Part shown: one piece after another, positions 53,982 to 63,253 of the stretch
How the letters are laid out: each line of letters starts with the position of its first letter
Numbering within the stretch: the first letter of the stretch is position 1
Source of the DNA: Aquidulcibacter sp.
GTDB lineage: Bacteria > Pseudomonadota > Alphaproteobacteria > Caulobacterales > Aquidulcibacteraceae
Direction of reading: 5' to 3'
Assembly: GCA_027532555.1 (NCBI GenBank)
Contig: JAPZTJ010000021.1
Span: 1-64,000 of the forward strand
DNA length: 64,000 nucleotides
The notes under the pieces: model-generated
Databases searched by the model: none
What the model saw: only the letters and a program-made list of their open reading frames with translations
What the model was told of the DNA's origin: nothing
Translations under genes and position numbers: made by a program

Positions 53982-55373
53982 ATGACTTCTGCCCCCGATG
54001 CGGCAGTTCTGCCGCAAGGTGGGCTGTTGAAAAAACTGCTACTGTTAGCTGGTCCGGTTGCGGGATCGAACGTGCTCGTCATGTTGATGGGGTTGGTCGA
54101 TGCCATTTTGGTGGGGCGCCATTCCGCGACAGAACTCGCAGAACTCGCTCTGGCGTGGAGCCTTAATGGTACAGCCTTGGTGGCAACCATAGGTCTGTTG
54201 GTAGGCGTGCAAGTTTTGGCTGCGCGCCGCTATGGCGAGAATAATCCTGCCGCGATTGGGCTGATTTGGCGGCGTGGCATCGTCACCTCCATAGCTATGG
54301 GTTTCATCTTAGCCATTGTGCTGCACTTTGGTGCTTTGTGGGCATTGAATCACTTGGGCCAACAACCTGATCTGGCAAAAGGGGCAGCATCTTGTGCGGC
54401 AATTCTTGGGCTTAGCTTGTTGCCAAACGCCATCTATCTGACGTGCGCCAAAACCTTGGAAGCTCTATCGCGACCACGTGTGGCCCTGGCTTTGATGGCA
54501 GGCGCCAATGTGGTCAATCTGGCGCTAGCCACCTACCTTGTACCTATACAAGGGGCAGACGGTGCCGCTTGGAGTACGCTGGGTGCGCGCTTGTTCCTAG
54601 CTGTGGGTGCCCTGATCTGGCTCTTGAATATGCCAGATTCCAAGCAATTTGGATTTCTAGACTTCACCACCCGCGCGGCGCCGGGTGAAGCCAAAGAACA
54701 AGTCTCCATTGGGCTCTCAGCCGCCGGTAGTGGGATTTTAGAGGCAGGCTCTTTCAATATTCTCACGATTATCGCCGGTCTGGCTGGCGTTGTCCAAGTC
54801 GGTGCGTTCAACATTGTGATGAATATCATGTCGATCGGCTTTATGCCGGCGATGGGCATTGCGTCTGCGACCGCTGTGATCGCTTCAAATGCGCGCGGCG
54901 CAGGCGATTTGATAGGCGCGCGCAAGATTGCTTGGATCGGCCTTGGCCTGTCTGGCGTCTATGCCGCTTTGTTTTCGGTGGTAACTTGGGCTGCCGCCAA
55001 GCCGATTGCCAGCGCCTTTACGACCGATCCCAGCCTGATGGCCTATGGGGCAGTGTTGGTTGGCCTTGTTTGGTTGATGGCGGTACCCGACTTCTTGCAA
55101 GTGGTAGCAGCCCAAGCACTGCGTGCACTTGGCAAACCTTGGTTTCCCACAATGAGCCACTTTGCCTCCTACGTGCTCGTGATGGTGCCCTTGGGATGGC
55201 TGTTTTGTATCCATTTTGAACGCGGTGCACGGGGGCTTGTTGAAGCGGTTGCCCTCGCCAGCATCGTGTCTGCGGGCATTTTGGTTGTACGTCTCTTGTT
55301 TTTGGGCCCGATCAAATCAACCGAAGTTGCAAAGGCAGCTAATCCCCAAGCGGGTGAGGACTTATCCCCATAA
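53982..55373 (+). CDS. MATE family efflux transporter
   Basis: A 463-residue membrane protein with twelve helices in two related halves, each starting with the MATE pattern (LAGPVAGSNVLVMLMGLVDAILVGRHS in the first and GLSAAGSGILEAGSFNILTIIAG in the second). These proteins export cationic drugs or metabolites in exchange for sodium or protons. It follows a 97-residue protein gene by three bases. Substrate cannot be deduced; a housekeeping export role is as likely as drug resistance. Confidence 0.92.
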   Translation: MTSAPDAAVLPQGGLLKKLLLLAGPVAGSNVLVMLMGLVDAILVGRHSATELAELALAWSLNGTALVATIGLLVGVQVLAARRYGENNPAAIGLIWRRGIVTSIAMGFILAIVLHFGALWALNHLGQQPDLAKGAASCAAILGLSLLPNAIYLTCAKTLEALSRPRVALALMAGANVVNLALATYLVPIQGADGAAWSTLGARLFLAVGALIWLLNMPDSKQFGFLDFTTRAAPGEAKEQVSIGLSAAGSGILEAGSFNILTIIAGLAGVVQVGAFNIVMNIMSIGFMPAMGIASATAVIASNARGAGDLIGARKIAWIGLGLSGVYAALFSVVTWAAAKPIASAFTTDPSLMAYGAVLVGLVWLMAVPDFLQVVAAQALRALGKPWFPTMSHFASYVLVMVPLGWLFCIHFERGARGLVEAVALASIVSAGILVVRLLFLGPIKSTEVAKAANPQAGEDLSP

Positions 55374-55457
55374 TTAGCGATTGAAGGATTTGCGCTGGAC
55401 TCGATCTTGCTGTCCTTCACCCACCTGTACGGTTTCGGCACAGGATGGGAGGCAATC

Positions 55458-55652
55458 GTGCGCACTTTTGGCAAGCGGCATTTACGCACAGCGGGGGCAA
55501 CCGCCTTTCTGGGCTTGCTCGGCTCATCAGCGGCGCTGTTACCGATCGCTATCTTCGCAGTGTTTAATCAAGGTGAGCCGGCGCACTGGACCCTGTATGC
55601 CGGTGCATCAATTGTCGGCGGTGCGGTAATTGGCTGGGTCTTAAGGCGCTAA
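55458..55652 (+). CDS. Small two-helix membrane protein
   Basis: A 64-residue protein beginning at a GTG with an excellent GGGAGG site five bases upstream. After a basic N-terminus (RTFGKRHLR) come two hydrophobic helices (about 12-34 and 41-60) separated by a short polar loop (NQGEPAHW). An earlier TTG in frame would add 17 residues without a ribosome binding site. It is the last plus-strand gene after the MATE exporter, convergent with the next gene. Function unknown. Confidence 0.55.
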   Translation: MRTFGKRHLRTAGATAFLGLLGSSAALLPIAIFAVFNQGEPAHWTLYAGASIVGGAVIGWVLRR

Positions 55653-55668
55653 AGCTCGCTTGGCCCGG

Positions 55669-56559
55669 CTAGACGCCCAAAATCCAGCCTTCTTCTTGCT
55701 CAATCGTCTCAATTTGCGCTTCGGTCATGCCTTTGGCTGGACCAAATGCGGCCGCTAATTTGCCAGCTTCGTCCAAAGCAGCAAAGTGCTCAGCAATCGC
55801 GCGAACTTGTGCCAAATCCTTGACCTCGCCCGCGGCAGGCGTCGCCTTGACGATGGACGGATAAATCTCGGCCATCACGATTTTCACCCCATCGAGGTCT
55901 TCTCGCGACAAAGCCTTATAACCGGTTTCAAACGGCCAAATGCGAGCATCAGCACGGGTGTCGCGCAGCTTCTTAACAACTGGGATCCCCATCAAAGCCT
56001 GCGAACCTACCGAGCCTGCGGTGTAGAGCTTCCAAATCGGGCTTGCACCCTTCGCGGCCTGCTCTGCCAAACGGTGCTCCGGCACATCCCCTGGCCCATG
56101 TGGGCGGGTTTTCTTCGATTGAAGTGTGGTCAGCACATCGCGCGGGGGACAACCCCAGAATGGGAATGGCCCACCTGAAATGAGGCGGTTCATCATGGCT
56201 GCCACTTGGAAGCGATTGTTGGCATTATCTGGTTTGTCTTTGATTTCCTTAGATAGAAAGGCTTGCATGGTCTGCCATGGGGCCCCTTCAAACTTTAAGG
56301 CGGCAGAGGTTCCTTGCGGATAGCCAAAAGGGAAATCAAAGCCAATCAAAGTGCGGTCGCCGCGCTTGTCAAACTCGGCCAAAAGGTTTGTGATCGCCTC
56401 AAGAGCGGCCTTGCGGGTTGGTGGGTTTTGCGCTTCAAAACGCAATTGCAGCCTTACGTCGCGACGCAGTGTGCCGATCCAAATGGAATCCGCGCCAGTG
56501 GCAGGCTTAGCCGCAGCCGACCAGTCAACCATTACATAATTGTCGAAAAGGCGGCTCAT
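55669..56559 (-). CDS. Conserved protein of unknown function, RNase H-like start
   Basis: A 296-residue soluble protein. The N-terminus reads NYVMVDWSAAAKPATGADSIWIG and later TLIGFDFPFGYPQG; a strand ending in an Asp followed by a second acidic strand is reminiscent of the RNase H-like fold of DUF429 proteins. Homologues in alphaproteobacteria carry conflicting names (cobalamin or molybdopterin related), which I consider unsupported. The other conserved block is GPFPFWGCPPRD, with a cysteine. It is transcribed alone between the small membrane protein gene and the MDR gene. Confidence 0.7.
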   Translation of the reverse strand: MSRLFDNYVMVDWSAAAKPATGADSIWIGTLRRDVRLQLRFEAQNPPTRKAALEAITNLLAEFDKRGDRTLIGFDFPFGYPQGTSAALKFEGAPWQTMQAFLSKEIKDKPDNANNRFQVAAMMNRLISGGPFPFWGCPPRDVLTTLQSKKTRPHGPGDVPEHRLAEQAAKGASPIWKLYTAGSVGSQALMGIPVVKKLRDTRADARIWPFETGYKALSREDLDGVKIVMAEIYPSIVKATPAAGEVKDLAQVRAIAEHFAALDEAGKLAAAFGPAKGMTEAQIETIEQEEGWILGV

Positions 56560-56644
56560 GGATCGTTTCCTATTCAGGGTCGAAAATTGAAGGGCGGCTT
56601 CTACAGGGCAAGACGGCGTTCGTCACCCAAGAAATACAATACGC

Positions 56645-56687
56645 AAGGCCAGTCCGCACATATGTGCAAAACTGGCCTTGGCTTTTT
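56645..56687. terminator. Cruciform-type hairpin downstream of the MDR gene
   Basis: AAGGCCAGT (56645-56653) pairs perfectly with ACTGGCCTT (56671-56679), enclosing the perfect palindrome GCACATATGTGC (56656-56667). TTTTT follows on the plus side (56683-56687) and TATTGTATTT on the minus side. It lies just past the stop of the minus-strand MDR gene, so it probably ends that transcript. Confidence 0.55.
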
Positions 56688-56704
56688 CGAAGCAGGACGT
56701 TCGC

Positions 56705-57712
56705 TTAGGTGAGTTTGACCAGCATTTTGCCAGCATTGGCTCCGCTGAACAGACCCATGAAGGCAGCTGGAGCTTGATCAATTCCGTCCATTACAGTCTC
56801 TTCCCACTTGATTTGACCGTCTTTGATCCAGCCGCCCATTTCCGCCAAAAATTGGCTTTGCATGCTGGCATAATTGGACACGATGAAGCCTTGGATTTTC
56901 AGGCTCTTGCCAACGATGTAAACCAGATTGCTTGGGCCGGGGGTGGGCTCTGTGGCGTTATATTGGCTGATCATGCCGCATTCGGCAAAGCGCGCTCCTG
57001 GGCGGGCTACTTCGAGCGCGACTTCAAGGTGTTCGCCGCCGACATTGTCGAAATAAATATCAATGCCCTGCGGCGCAGCGGCTCGAACAGCGTCCAATAG
57101 GTTTGGTACCGTCTTGTAATTGACGACCTCATCCACGCCGACGGACTTCAGCCAAGCACCTTTTTCGTCAGAACCGCATGAAGCCACGACCTTGCAGCCC
57201 TTGATCTTAGCAATCTGGCAGACAAGCGAGCCTACAGCCCCAGCAGCGCCGGAAACGAACACGGTGTCGCCCGGCTTTGGCGCGCCAATTTCGAGGAAAC
57301 CACAATAGGCGGTCATGCCGGGCATGCCCATCACGCCCAAAAAGGCTTGCAATGGAATCCCGTGGGTGTCGATCTTGGTGAACAAAACTTTGGGCCCGGT
57401 CACATATTCCCGCCAACCCAGCATATGGGTAACGATATCGCCCACTTGGAAATCAGGATCGCCGCTCTCAGTCACTTCACCAATAGCGTGGCCTTGCAGC
57501 GCTTCGCCCAATTGGAAGGGTGGCACGTAGCTAGGGCGGTCATACATTCGCCCGCGCATATAGGGGTCCACGCTCATCCAATGGTTCTTCACTTGAACGA
57601 AGCCCGAAGCTGGGCCTGCGATTTCGACGCTGGCGATTTCGAAGTTCTCGGCAATGGGCGACCCTTCTGGCCGGGACTTCAACCGTACTTCTTTTGATGT
57701 GACTGCAGGCAT
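56705..57712 (-). CDS. NADP-dependent MDR oxidoreductase (curcumin reductase-like)
   Basis: A 335-residue zinc-free medium-chain reductase, paralogous to the one at 19344. The catalytic domain contains NHWMSVDPYMRGRM; the Rossmann motif is SGAAGAVGSLVCQIAK and the FDNVGGE loop follows. I start at the ATG at 57712, after AGGGAG. The family reduces C=C bonds of enones. It stands alone, with a 280-base gap upstream holding small hairpins only (for example AAGGC at 57803 with GCCTT at 57814). Substrate unknown. Confidence 0.9.
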   Translation of the reverse strand: MPAVTSKEVRLKSRPEGSPIAENFEIASVEIAGPASGFVQVKNHWMSVDPYMRGRMYDRPSYVPPFQLGEALQGHAIGEVTESGDPDFQVGDIVTHMLGWREYVTGPKVLFTKIDTHGIPLQAFLGVMGMPGMTAYCGFLEIGAPKPGDTVFVSGAAGAVGSLVCQIAKIKGCKVVASCGSDEKGAWLKSVGVDEVVNYKTVPNLLDAVRAAAPQGIDIYFDNVGGEHLEVALEVARPGARFAECGMISQYNATEPTPGPSNLVYIVGKSLKIQGFIVSNYASMQSQFLAEMGGWIKDGQIKWEETVMDGIDQAPAAFMGLFSGANAGKMLVKLT

Positions 57713-57992
57713 GTGCTTCTCCCTGAAAGTTATTGGCACTCTTGAGCGCTTGTGAGGGTGGGAATGACGGCCTTTTTAGAGGCGGGTCAAGTCATCTTGA
57801 CGAAGGCTTTTCGGCCTTGCTGCAAATGATTGAGGGAAATCGCTGGTTTACTGAAGTTTTTTTTGGCGCACGATTGATGGACGCCCGCGTTTTATGCTTG
57901 AGCACCACTCGCTTGTGACAGAAACATGAAGCCTATGTGACAAGCCGGGACGACAGACCCGATAAGAGGTGCCCAATGATGGTTGCCGAAAA

Positions 57993-58922
57993 ATGGGTAA
58001 AGGGGCCGATAAGAGCTTGTTGAAGGTAGGACTCATTGGTGCCGGTGTTGCAGGTGAGCGGCACGCTGCAGCGCTCCGCGTGACTCCGGGGGCAAGCCTG
58101 ATTGGTCTCTATGAACCCGATCCAAGGCGCTCTGAGGGCTTGTGTGCGCGATTTGGGATTGAGCCCAAGGCGCTAGACTTGTTGCTAGAACAGGCCGACG
58201 CAGTGATCATCGCGGCCCCAGCGGGCACCCACGGACGCTTAAGTCTGCAGGCATTAGCGCAAAACTGTCATGTCCTTGTTGAGCGGCCGATCGCGACCTC
58301 CCGCGACGAAGCTCAAAAAATGGTGGTAGAGGCGCGCGCTAGGCAATTGATCTTGCAAGTCGGCCACCGAGAAGGCCCGATGCTTACTGCCCTCGGCCTC
58401 GCGCCTGGGATGGCTGGACTAAGGAGTTTTGAAGCTGTTCGCGAAGCCCCGCCGCGTGAGCATGTTAGCGATGTATCGGTTATTTTGGATCTGATGATTC
58501 AGGATATCTATGTCGCGGCTGTTTTGTTTGGCTCGCGGGCGGTGTCAGTTCGGGCCACAAAACTTGGTGGACGGGGTGCTGCGATTGATTCTGCTGAAGC
58601 GCGTATCCGCTTTAAAGGCGGTTGCGAAGCCCGCCTGCGGGCAACGCGCACTGCCAGTGTTCGCACGACGCAATGGATGTTGGACACCGGACAAGGGCAA
58701 TCGCACATGAACGTCGACTTTGTGCGCGGCGTTGTCACACATGGGGCCAATTGGCCAAACCCAAAGCCCTTTGTTGCCCAAGATTCAGACCCAGTCGCCC
58801 AAATGTTGGCTGAGTTTGTGGCTGCCTGCGCAGCCCCCTATGTTGAGGTCTCCAATCAAAATGCGCTGTCTGCCATGGACCTTGCTCTGCAGATTGAAAC
58901 CATTCTCAGCGCAAACCTTTGA
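57993..58922 (+). CDS. Gfo/Idh/MocA family oxidoreductase
   Basis: A protein of about 309 residues with an N-terminal NAD(P)-binding fold (LKVGLIGAGVAGERHAAALR) and a later alpha/beta domain. The conserved EKP of the family is seen as VERPIATS, with Arg in place of Lys, so the catalytic lysine is missing at that point. The C-terminus is shorter than in sugar dehydrogenases. The start is uncertain: ATG at 57993 is preferred over a GTG at 57969, and neither has a strong ribosome binding site. It lies 31 bases before nadE. Substrate unknown. Confidence 0.8.
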   Translation: MGKGADKSLLKVGLIGAGVAGERHAAALRVTPGASLIGLYEPDPRRSEGLCARFGIEPKALDLLLEQADAVIIAAPAGTHGRLSLQALAQNCHVLVERPIATSRDEAQKMVVEARARQLILQVGHREGPMLTALGLAPGMAGLRSFEAVREAPPREHVSDVSVILDLMIQDIYVAAVLFGSRAVSVRATKLGGRGAAIDSAEARIRFKGGCEARLRATRTASVRTTQWMLDTGQGQSHMNVDFVRGVVTHGANWPNPKPFVAQDSDPVAQMLAEFVAACAAPYVEVSNQNALSAMDLALQIETILSANL

Positions 58923-58953
58923 ACCAAGCCGCGTAACGGGTTAGTTTAGGCCT

Positions 58954-60624
58954 ATGAGCCAGACCCAACAGAAGCTGCACATCGTCTCCGCCCAATTGAA
59001 CCCCATTGTCGGGGATATCGTGGGCAATCTCGCCAAAGCTAAGGCAAGCCTGCGGGATGCAATGAATCTTGGTGCGGATATTCTTGTTTTTTCAGAGTTG
59101 TTTTTGATTGGCTACCCACCAGAAGACTTGGTGCTGAAGCCGGCAGCCGTGAAAGACTGTCAGGCGGCTGTTGCGGAATTAGCTGTCGAAACGGCTGGGA
59201 CGCGGCTGTCTGTTATCATCGGCACACCCTGGCGCGATGCAAATGGCCTTTTTAATGCGGTGGCTATCCTGTCAGAGGGGCGTGTGGCGGAGCTGCGGTT
59301 TAAGCACGAATTGCCCAATTATGCGGTGTTTGACGAGAAGCGAGTATTTGATGCTGGGCCCTTGCCTGCGCCGGTTACTATTGCGGGTATCAAGGTTGGC
59401 ATCCCTATTTGTGAGGACATTTGGTTCGACCGCGTGACGCAGAGCCTAAAGCAACAAGGTGCCGAGCTTCTCATCGTCCCCAATGGTTCGCCTTACCGCC
59501 GCCCCGTCAAGCAAGAGCGTTTAGCCACCGCGCGGGTGCGGGTTGCAGAAACCGGACTTCCGCTCATCTATGTCAATCAAGTCGGGGGTCAGGATGAGCT
59601 CTGCTTTGATGGCGGTAGCTTTGCGCTGGATGCCAGCGGAGATTGGGTCCAATCTCTACCCAATTTCGAGGAATGCTTGTCGAGCGCGCATTGGGAAAAA
59701 CAAAGTGAAACTTGGGTTTGCGCTGCTGCGGAGCAAGTTGACCAGGTTGAAGGCGAGGCGGCCGATTATGCTGCCATGGTCCTGTCCCTGCGGGATTACG
59801 TCAATAAAAACGGGTTCCCCGGTGTGTTGTTGGGGCTTTCAGGCGGGATCGATTCCGGATTGAGTGCGGCGGTAGCAGCGGATGCTTTGGGGCCCGACCG
59901 CGTCCGTTGTGTCATGATGCCTTCGCGCTTTACCAGCCAAGAAAGCCTAGAAGATGCCGCTGATAATGCGCGTCGCTTGGCCATTGCTTATGAGGTTATT
60001 TCAATTGAACCAGCGGTAGATGCTTTCGTGAACATGCTGAGCAGTCAGTTTGAGGGCACCCAAGCTGGGATTGCTGAAGAAAACATCCAAAGCCGTAGCC
60101 GGGCTGTTTTGTTGATGGCGCTTTCCAACAAGTTTGGCCACATGGTTTTGACGACTGGGAACAAAAGCGAAATGGCAGTCGGCTATGCGACGCTCTACGG
60201 CGATATGTGTGGCGGCTATAATGCCTTAAAAGACCTCTATAAAATGGAAGTCTATGCCCTGTCACGTTGGCGTAACGCCCATGTTTGCCACATTGGCCTT
60301 GGTGCTGACGGCGAAGTCATACCCCAGCGCATTATCGACAAAGCGCCCTCTGCAGAACTGCGCGAGAACCAAACCGATCAGGATAGTCTGCCGCCCTATC
60401 CAGCCCTTGACGACATGCTGCATGGCTTTGTTGAAGAAGAGGCTGAGATTGAGGATGTGATCGCGCGCGGTCATGATCCGGCAGTGGTGCACCGGATCCA
60501 GAATCTGCTCTATGTCGCCGAGTATAAGCGCCGCCAAGCGCCGCCAGGCGTCAAGATTGGCACACGCAACTTTGGCCGCGACCGGCGCTATCCCATCACC
60601 AATAAGTATCGGGATAAGCCTTAA
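58954..60624 (+). CDS. nadE: Glutamine-dependent NAD+ synthase
   Basis: A 556-residue two-domain enzyme making NAD from nicotinate adenine dinucleotide with glutamine as nitrogen donor. The N-terminal nitrilase domain has Glu48 in FSELFLIGYPPEDL, Lys near 113 in KHELPNY and Cys near 150 in PICEDIWF. The C-terminal synthetase has the PP-loop LGLSGGIDSGLSAA near 290 and TGNKSEMAVGYATLYGDM. Length is standard for this form. It follows the Gfo/Idh gene in the same direction. Confidence 0.95.
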   Translation: MSQTQQKLHIVSAQLNPIVGDIVGNLAKAKASLRDAMNLGADILVFSELFLIGYPPEDLVLKPAAVKDCQAAVAELAVETAGTRLSVIIGTPWRDANGLFNAVAILSEGRVAELRFKHELPNYAVFDEKRVFDAGPLPAPVTIAGIKVGIPICEDIWFDRVTQSLKQQGAELLIVPNGSPYRRPVKQERLATARVRVAETGLPLIYVNQVGGQDELCFDGGSFALDASGDWVQSLPNFEECLSSAHWEKQSETWVCAAAEQVDQVEGEAADYAAMVLSLRDYVNKNGFPGVLLGLSGGIDSGLSAAVAADALGPDRVRCVMMPSRFTSQESLEDAADNARRLAIAYEVISIEPAVDAFVNMLSSQFEGTQAGIAEENIQSRSRAVLLMALSNKFGHMVLTTGNKSEMAVGYATLYGDMCGGYNALKDLYKMEVYALSRWRNAHVCHIGLGADGEVIPQRIIDKAPSAELRENQTDQDSLPPYPALDDMLHGFVEEEAEIEDVIARGHDPAVVHRIQNLLYVAEYKRRQAPPGVKIGTRNFGRDRRYPITNKYRDKP

Positions 60625-60635
60625 AGCGCTTTGCC

Positions 60636-61478
60636 TTAAGATTTGCGCGCCTCAACCACCCAAATCGCACCACCGAGGGCTAAGTGGCCATCGTCAAGGC
60701 GCGGTTGGATTTCAAGTTCCATTTTCTCGCGGACCATCGCCTTACCTTCGGGCGACAATTGCGCGATGGGTAGGGCGGCGGGGCCAACTTCCATGATAAA
60801 ATCTGCAGCTTGTACGGCACCCTTGTCGGAACCCATCGGCATGGCCGCATCGACCGGAGTAAACCTCACATCTATTAAGCCTGCCCCTTCCAAAATAGCG
60901 GTGACCCGTTCTGGATTAGCAAACGCGAAAGGGCTGGGCGCATCGGGTGGCGGCGGGGCGGGTGGCTCAACTACACTGACCAAAACCCCCATCGGCATGG
61001 TGACCCATTCATTCTCGCTGGGTGGGCGCCAACAGACAAATACGACCCGTCCACCGGGCTTAACTTGTTGCACCAAATGGTTGAAGGCCGCTTGTGGATC
61101 GTCAAAAAACATCACTCCAAAGCGTGAGATCAATAGGTCAAACGAGCCATTAAAGGTTGCGTCTGAAGCATCAGCTTCCAAGAAAGTGACGTTGGTGCGA
61201 TCTCCCGCGCGCTTGCGGGCCAAGGTCAGTAAAGAGGTCGAGATATCTACCCCTGTCACCGTGTGACCAAGGTCCGCCACCAGCAGGGAGGTTTCGCCAG
61301 AGCCGCAGCCTACGTCCAGAACAACTTGCGGCGTACTATCCAATAGCCCTGAGGCTTCCATCAAGGCCTGTGTGAAAGGCAGCAGCATCGCATCAATATC
61401 GACTTGCCGCCTTGTCCAACGTTCCCCCGCGAAGCTGTTCCAGAGTTCCTTTTGCGCTTGGTTTTTAGCTTCAGACAA
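60636..61478 (-). CDS. Class I SAM-dependent methyltransferase
   Basis: A 280-residue methyltransferase with the SAM-binding motif I VLDVGCGSGETS (about 53-64), the acidic residue after it in VTGVDIS (motif II, Asp78) and DLLISRFGVMFFDDP (motif III/IV). The fold resembles UbiE-like small-molecule methyltransferases. Its start overlaps the end of the acyl-CoA ligase gene by eight bases, so the pair is translationally coupled. Substrate unknown; it may act on an acyl- or quinone-type molecule. Confidence 0.88.
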   Translation of the reverse strand: MSEAKNQAQKELWNSFAGERWTRRQVDIDAMLLPFTQALMEASGLLDSTPQVVLDVGCGSGETSLLVADLGHTVTGVDISTSLLTLARKRAGDRTNVTFLEADASDATFNGSFDLLISRFGVMFFDDPQAAFNHLVQQVKPGGRVVFVCWRPPSENEWVTMPMGVLVSVVEPPAPPPPDAPSPFAFANPERVTAILEGAGLIDVRFTPVDAAMPMGSDKGAVQAADFIMEVGPAALPIAQLSPEGKAMVREKMELEIQPRLDDGHLALGGAIWVVEARKS

Positions 61479-63012
61479 GCTTGCTCTCCCGACCGGCCCA
61501 ATAGCGGTCGCGAAGCAGTCGCTTATAGAGCTTTCCGGTGGGATATCTCGGCAATTCTGCCATAAAGTCGATTGAACGGGGTGCTTTTACATGGCTAATG
61601 CTGGCGCGGCAGAATGCGAGGAGTTCTGCCTCTAATTCAGGACCCGCATCCGCCATATCCATCGGCTGAACAACGGCTTTCACTTCCTCGCCAAACTCTT
61701 CATTCGGCACACCAAAAACAGCCACATCGGCCACTTTTGGATGAGTGACCAGCACATTTTCGCTTTCCTGTGGATAGATATTCACGCCGCCCGAAATGAT
61801 CATGAAGGCTTTGCGGTCCGTTAGGAATAAGAAGCCTTCTTCATCGACATAGCCGACGTCGCCCAGTGTCGACCAGCCCAAAGCATTGCGACTATCGGCG
61901 GTCTTTTCGGGGCTGTTGTGATATTCAAACTGTGGCCCATTAGCGAAGTAAACTGTGCCAGACTCGCCAGTGGCAACAACCTCGCCACTTTCGCCAACGA
62001 TCCTTAGTTCGCCCAACAAGGCTTTCCCAACACTGCCTTTTTTGCGCAGCCAATCCTGTGGGCCGATGGTGCAAAAGCCATTACCCTCGGTGCCCGCATA
62101 ATATTCGTGGATGATAGGCCCCCACCAACTCATCATCTGTTCTTTAATGGCAACCGGGCAGGGGGCTGCGGCGTGTACGGCCATCTTGAGCGAAGAAAGA
62201 TCATAAGATTTGCGAATGCCATCCTCGAGTTTCAGCATCCGGACAAACATCGTCGGCACCAATTGGCTGTCAGTGATGCGATGGCGCTCGACCGTGGCCA
62301 AATAGGTCTCGGGTTCAAACTTTTCCATCACCACAACCGTGCCGCCAATCTTATGAACGCACATGCACCAACGCAGAGGTGCTGCATGATAGAGCGGCGC
62401 TGGCGACAGGTACTGGCTGTCTGCGGAAATCCCAAAAACCGCTTGCGCCATCATTTGTAGCGCATTGGGGGTGTCGATCGGTGCACCCGTAAGCGGTATC
62501 TTGATGCCCTTTGGCCGACCCGTTGTGCCGGACGAATAGAGCATGTCTGCCCCAGCACTTTCATCGGCAATCGGACTCACTGGCTGAGTATCGCGCGCTT
62601 CAGAGTAGGCTTTATGCCCGAGTGGATCGCCGCCCACTACGAGCACAGGAATACGCACGCCAGCATGGGTCAAAGCTTCTTCCGCCAAAGCCAACAAATT
62701 GGCACCTACAAATAAGACTTTGGCGTTGGAGTCTGTCACGATATAGGCGATTTCATCGACCTGAAGTTTTGTCGACAGGCAGGTGAAATAAAGGCCCGCA
62801 CGCTGGGCACCCCACGCGATTTCAAAATAGTCTGGGCAATTGTCGAGCAGGACCGCAATCGCGTCCCCGGCACCAAGACCGTGGCTTCGTAGCAAATGCG
62901 CGACTTGGTTTGAGCGCGAATTGAGCGCGGCATAACTTAAGCTCTGACCAGAGCCTGCCATGATGACGGCGAGCTTATCTGGCGTTTGAGCAGCATGATG
63001 AACTGGATGCAT
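61471..63012 (-). CDS. AMP-dependent acyl-CoA synthetase
   Basis: A 513-residue ANL ligase that makes acyl-CoA from a carboxylate, ATP and CoA. The P-loop is YSSGTTGRPKGI, the next core motif is HEYYAGTEGNGF, and the hinge is in FLFLTDRKAFMIISGGVNIYPQE, with the C-terminal lysine in PTGKLYKR. Length and motifs match FadD-type or 2-substituted acyl ligases. GGGAG lies upstream of the ATG. It leads a two-gene operon with the methyltransferase. The plus-strand receptor gene begins 242 bases away, divergently. Confidence 0.9.
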   Translation of the reverse strand: MHPVHHAAQTPDKLAVIMAGSGQSLSYAALNSRSNQVAHLLRSHGLGAGDAIAVLLDNCPDYFEIAWGAQRAGLYFTCLSTKLQVDEIAYIVTDSNAKVLFVGANLLALAEEALTHAGVRIPVLVVGGDPLGHKAYSEARDTQPVSPIADESAGADMLYSSGTTGRPKGIKIPLTGAPIDTPNALQMMAQAVFGISADSQYLSPAPLYHAAPLRWCMCVHKIGGTVVVMEKFEPETYLATVERHRITDSQLVPTMFVRMLKLEDGIRKSYDLSSLKMAVHAAAPCPVAIKEQMMSWWGPIIHEYYAGTEGNGFCTIGPQDWLRKKGSVGKALLGELRIVGESGEVVATGESGTVYFANGPQFEYHNSPEKTADSRNALGWSTLGDVGYVDEEGFLFLTDRKAFMIISGGVNIYPQESENVLVTHPKVADVAVFGVPNEEFGEEVKAVVQPMDMADAGPELEAELLAFCRASISHVKAPRSIDFMAELPRYPTGKLYKRLLRDRYWAGRESKLV

Positions 63013-63253
63013 GGACGTCTCCCAAAGTGCGAGATTCTTTTTGATCTCGGCGCTGGAATAGTCGTGGCACCCTAAGACAAATGATGCAAGTCAGTTCCGC
63101 GTGAACCTGCAATTGTGACCATTGTGCAACATCCGTCCTGTTAAGGCGCGATTTACCCCCCTTGACCCACGATTTTGTGAGGTGTTGACTTGAAACTTGG
63201 AGGATCGAACGTCACATGCCCCTGAGGGTCTTACCCGCTCAAGAGGACAAATC

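Noticed and set aside
61769-61777. DnaA-box-like TGTGGATAG inside the acyl-CoA synthetase gene
   Set aside because: A single near-match within coding sequence, with no cluster; expected by chance.
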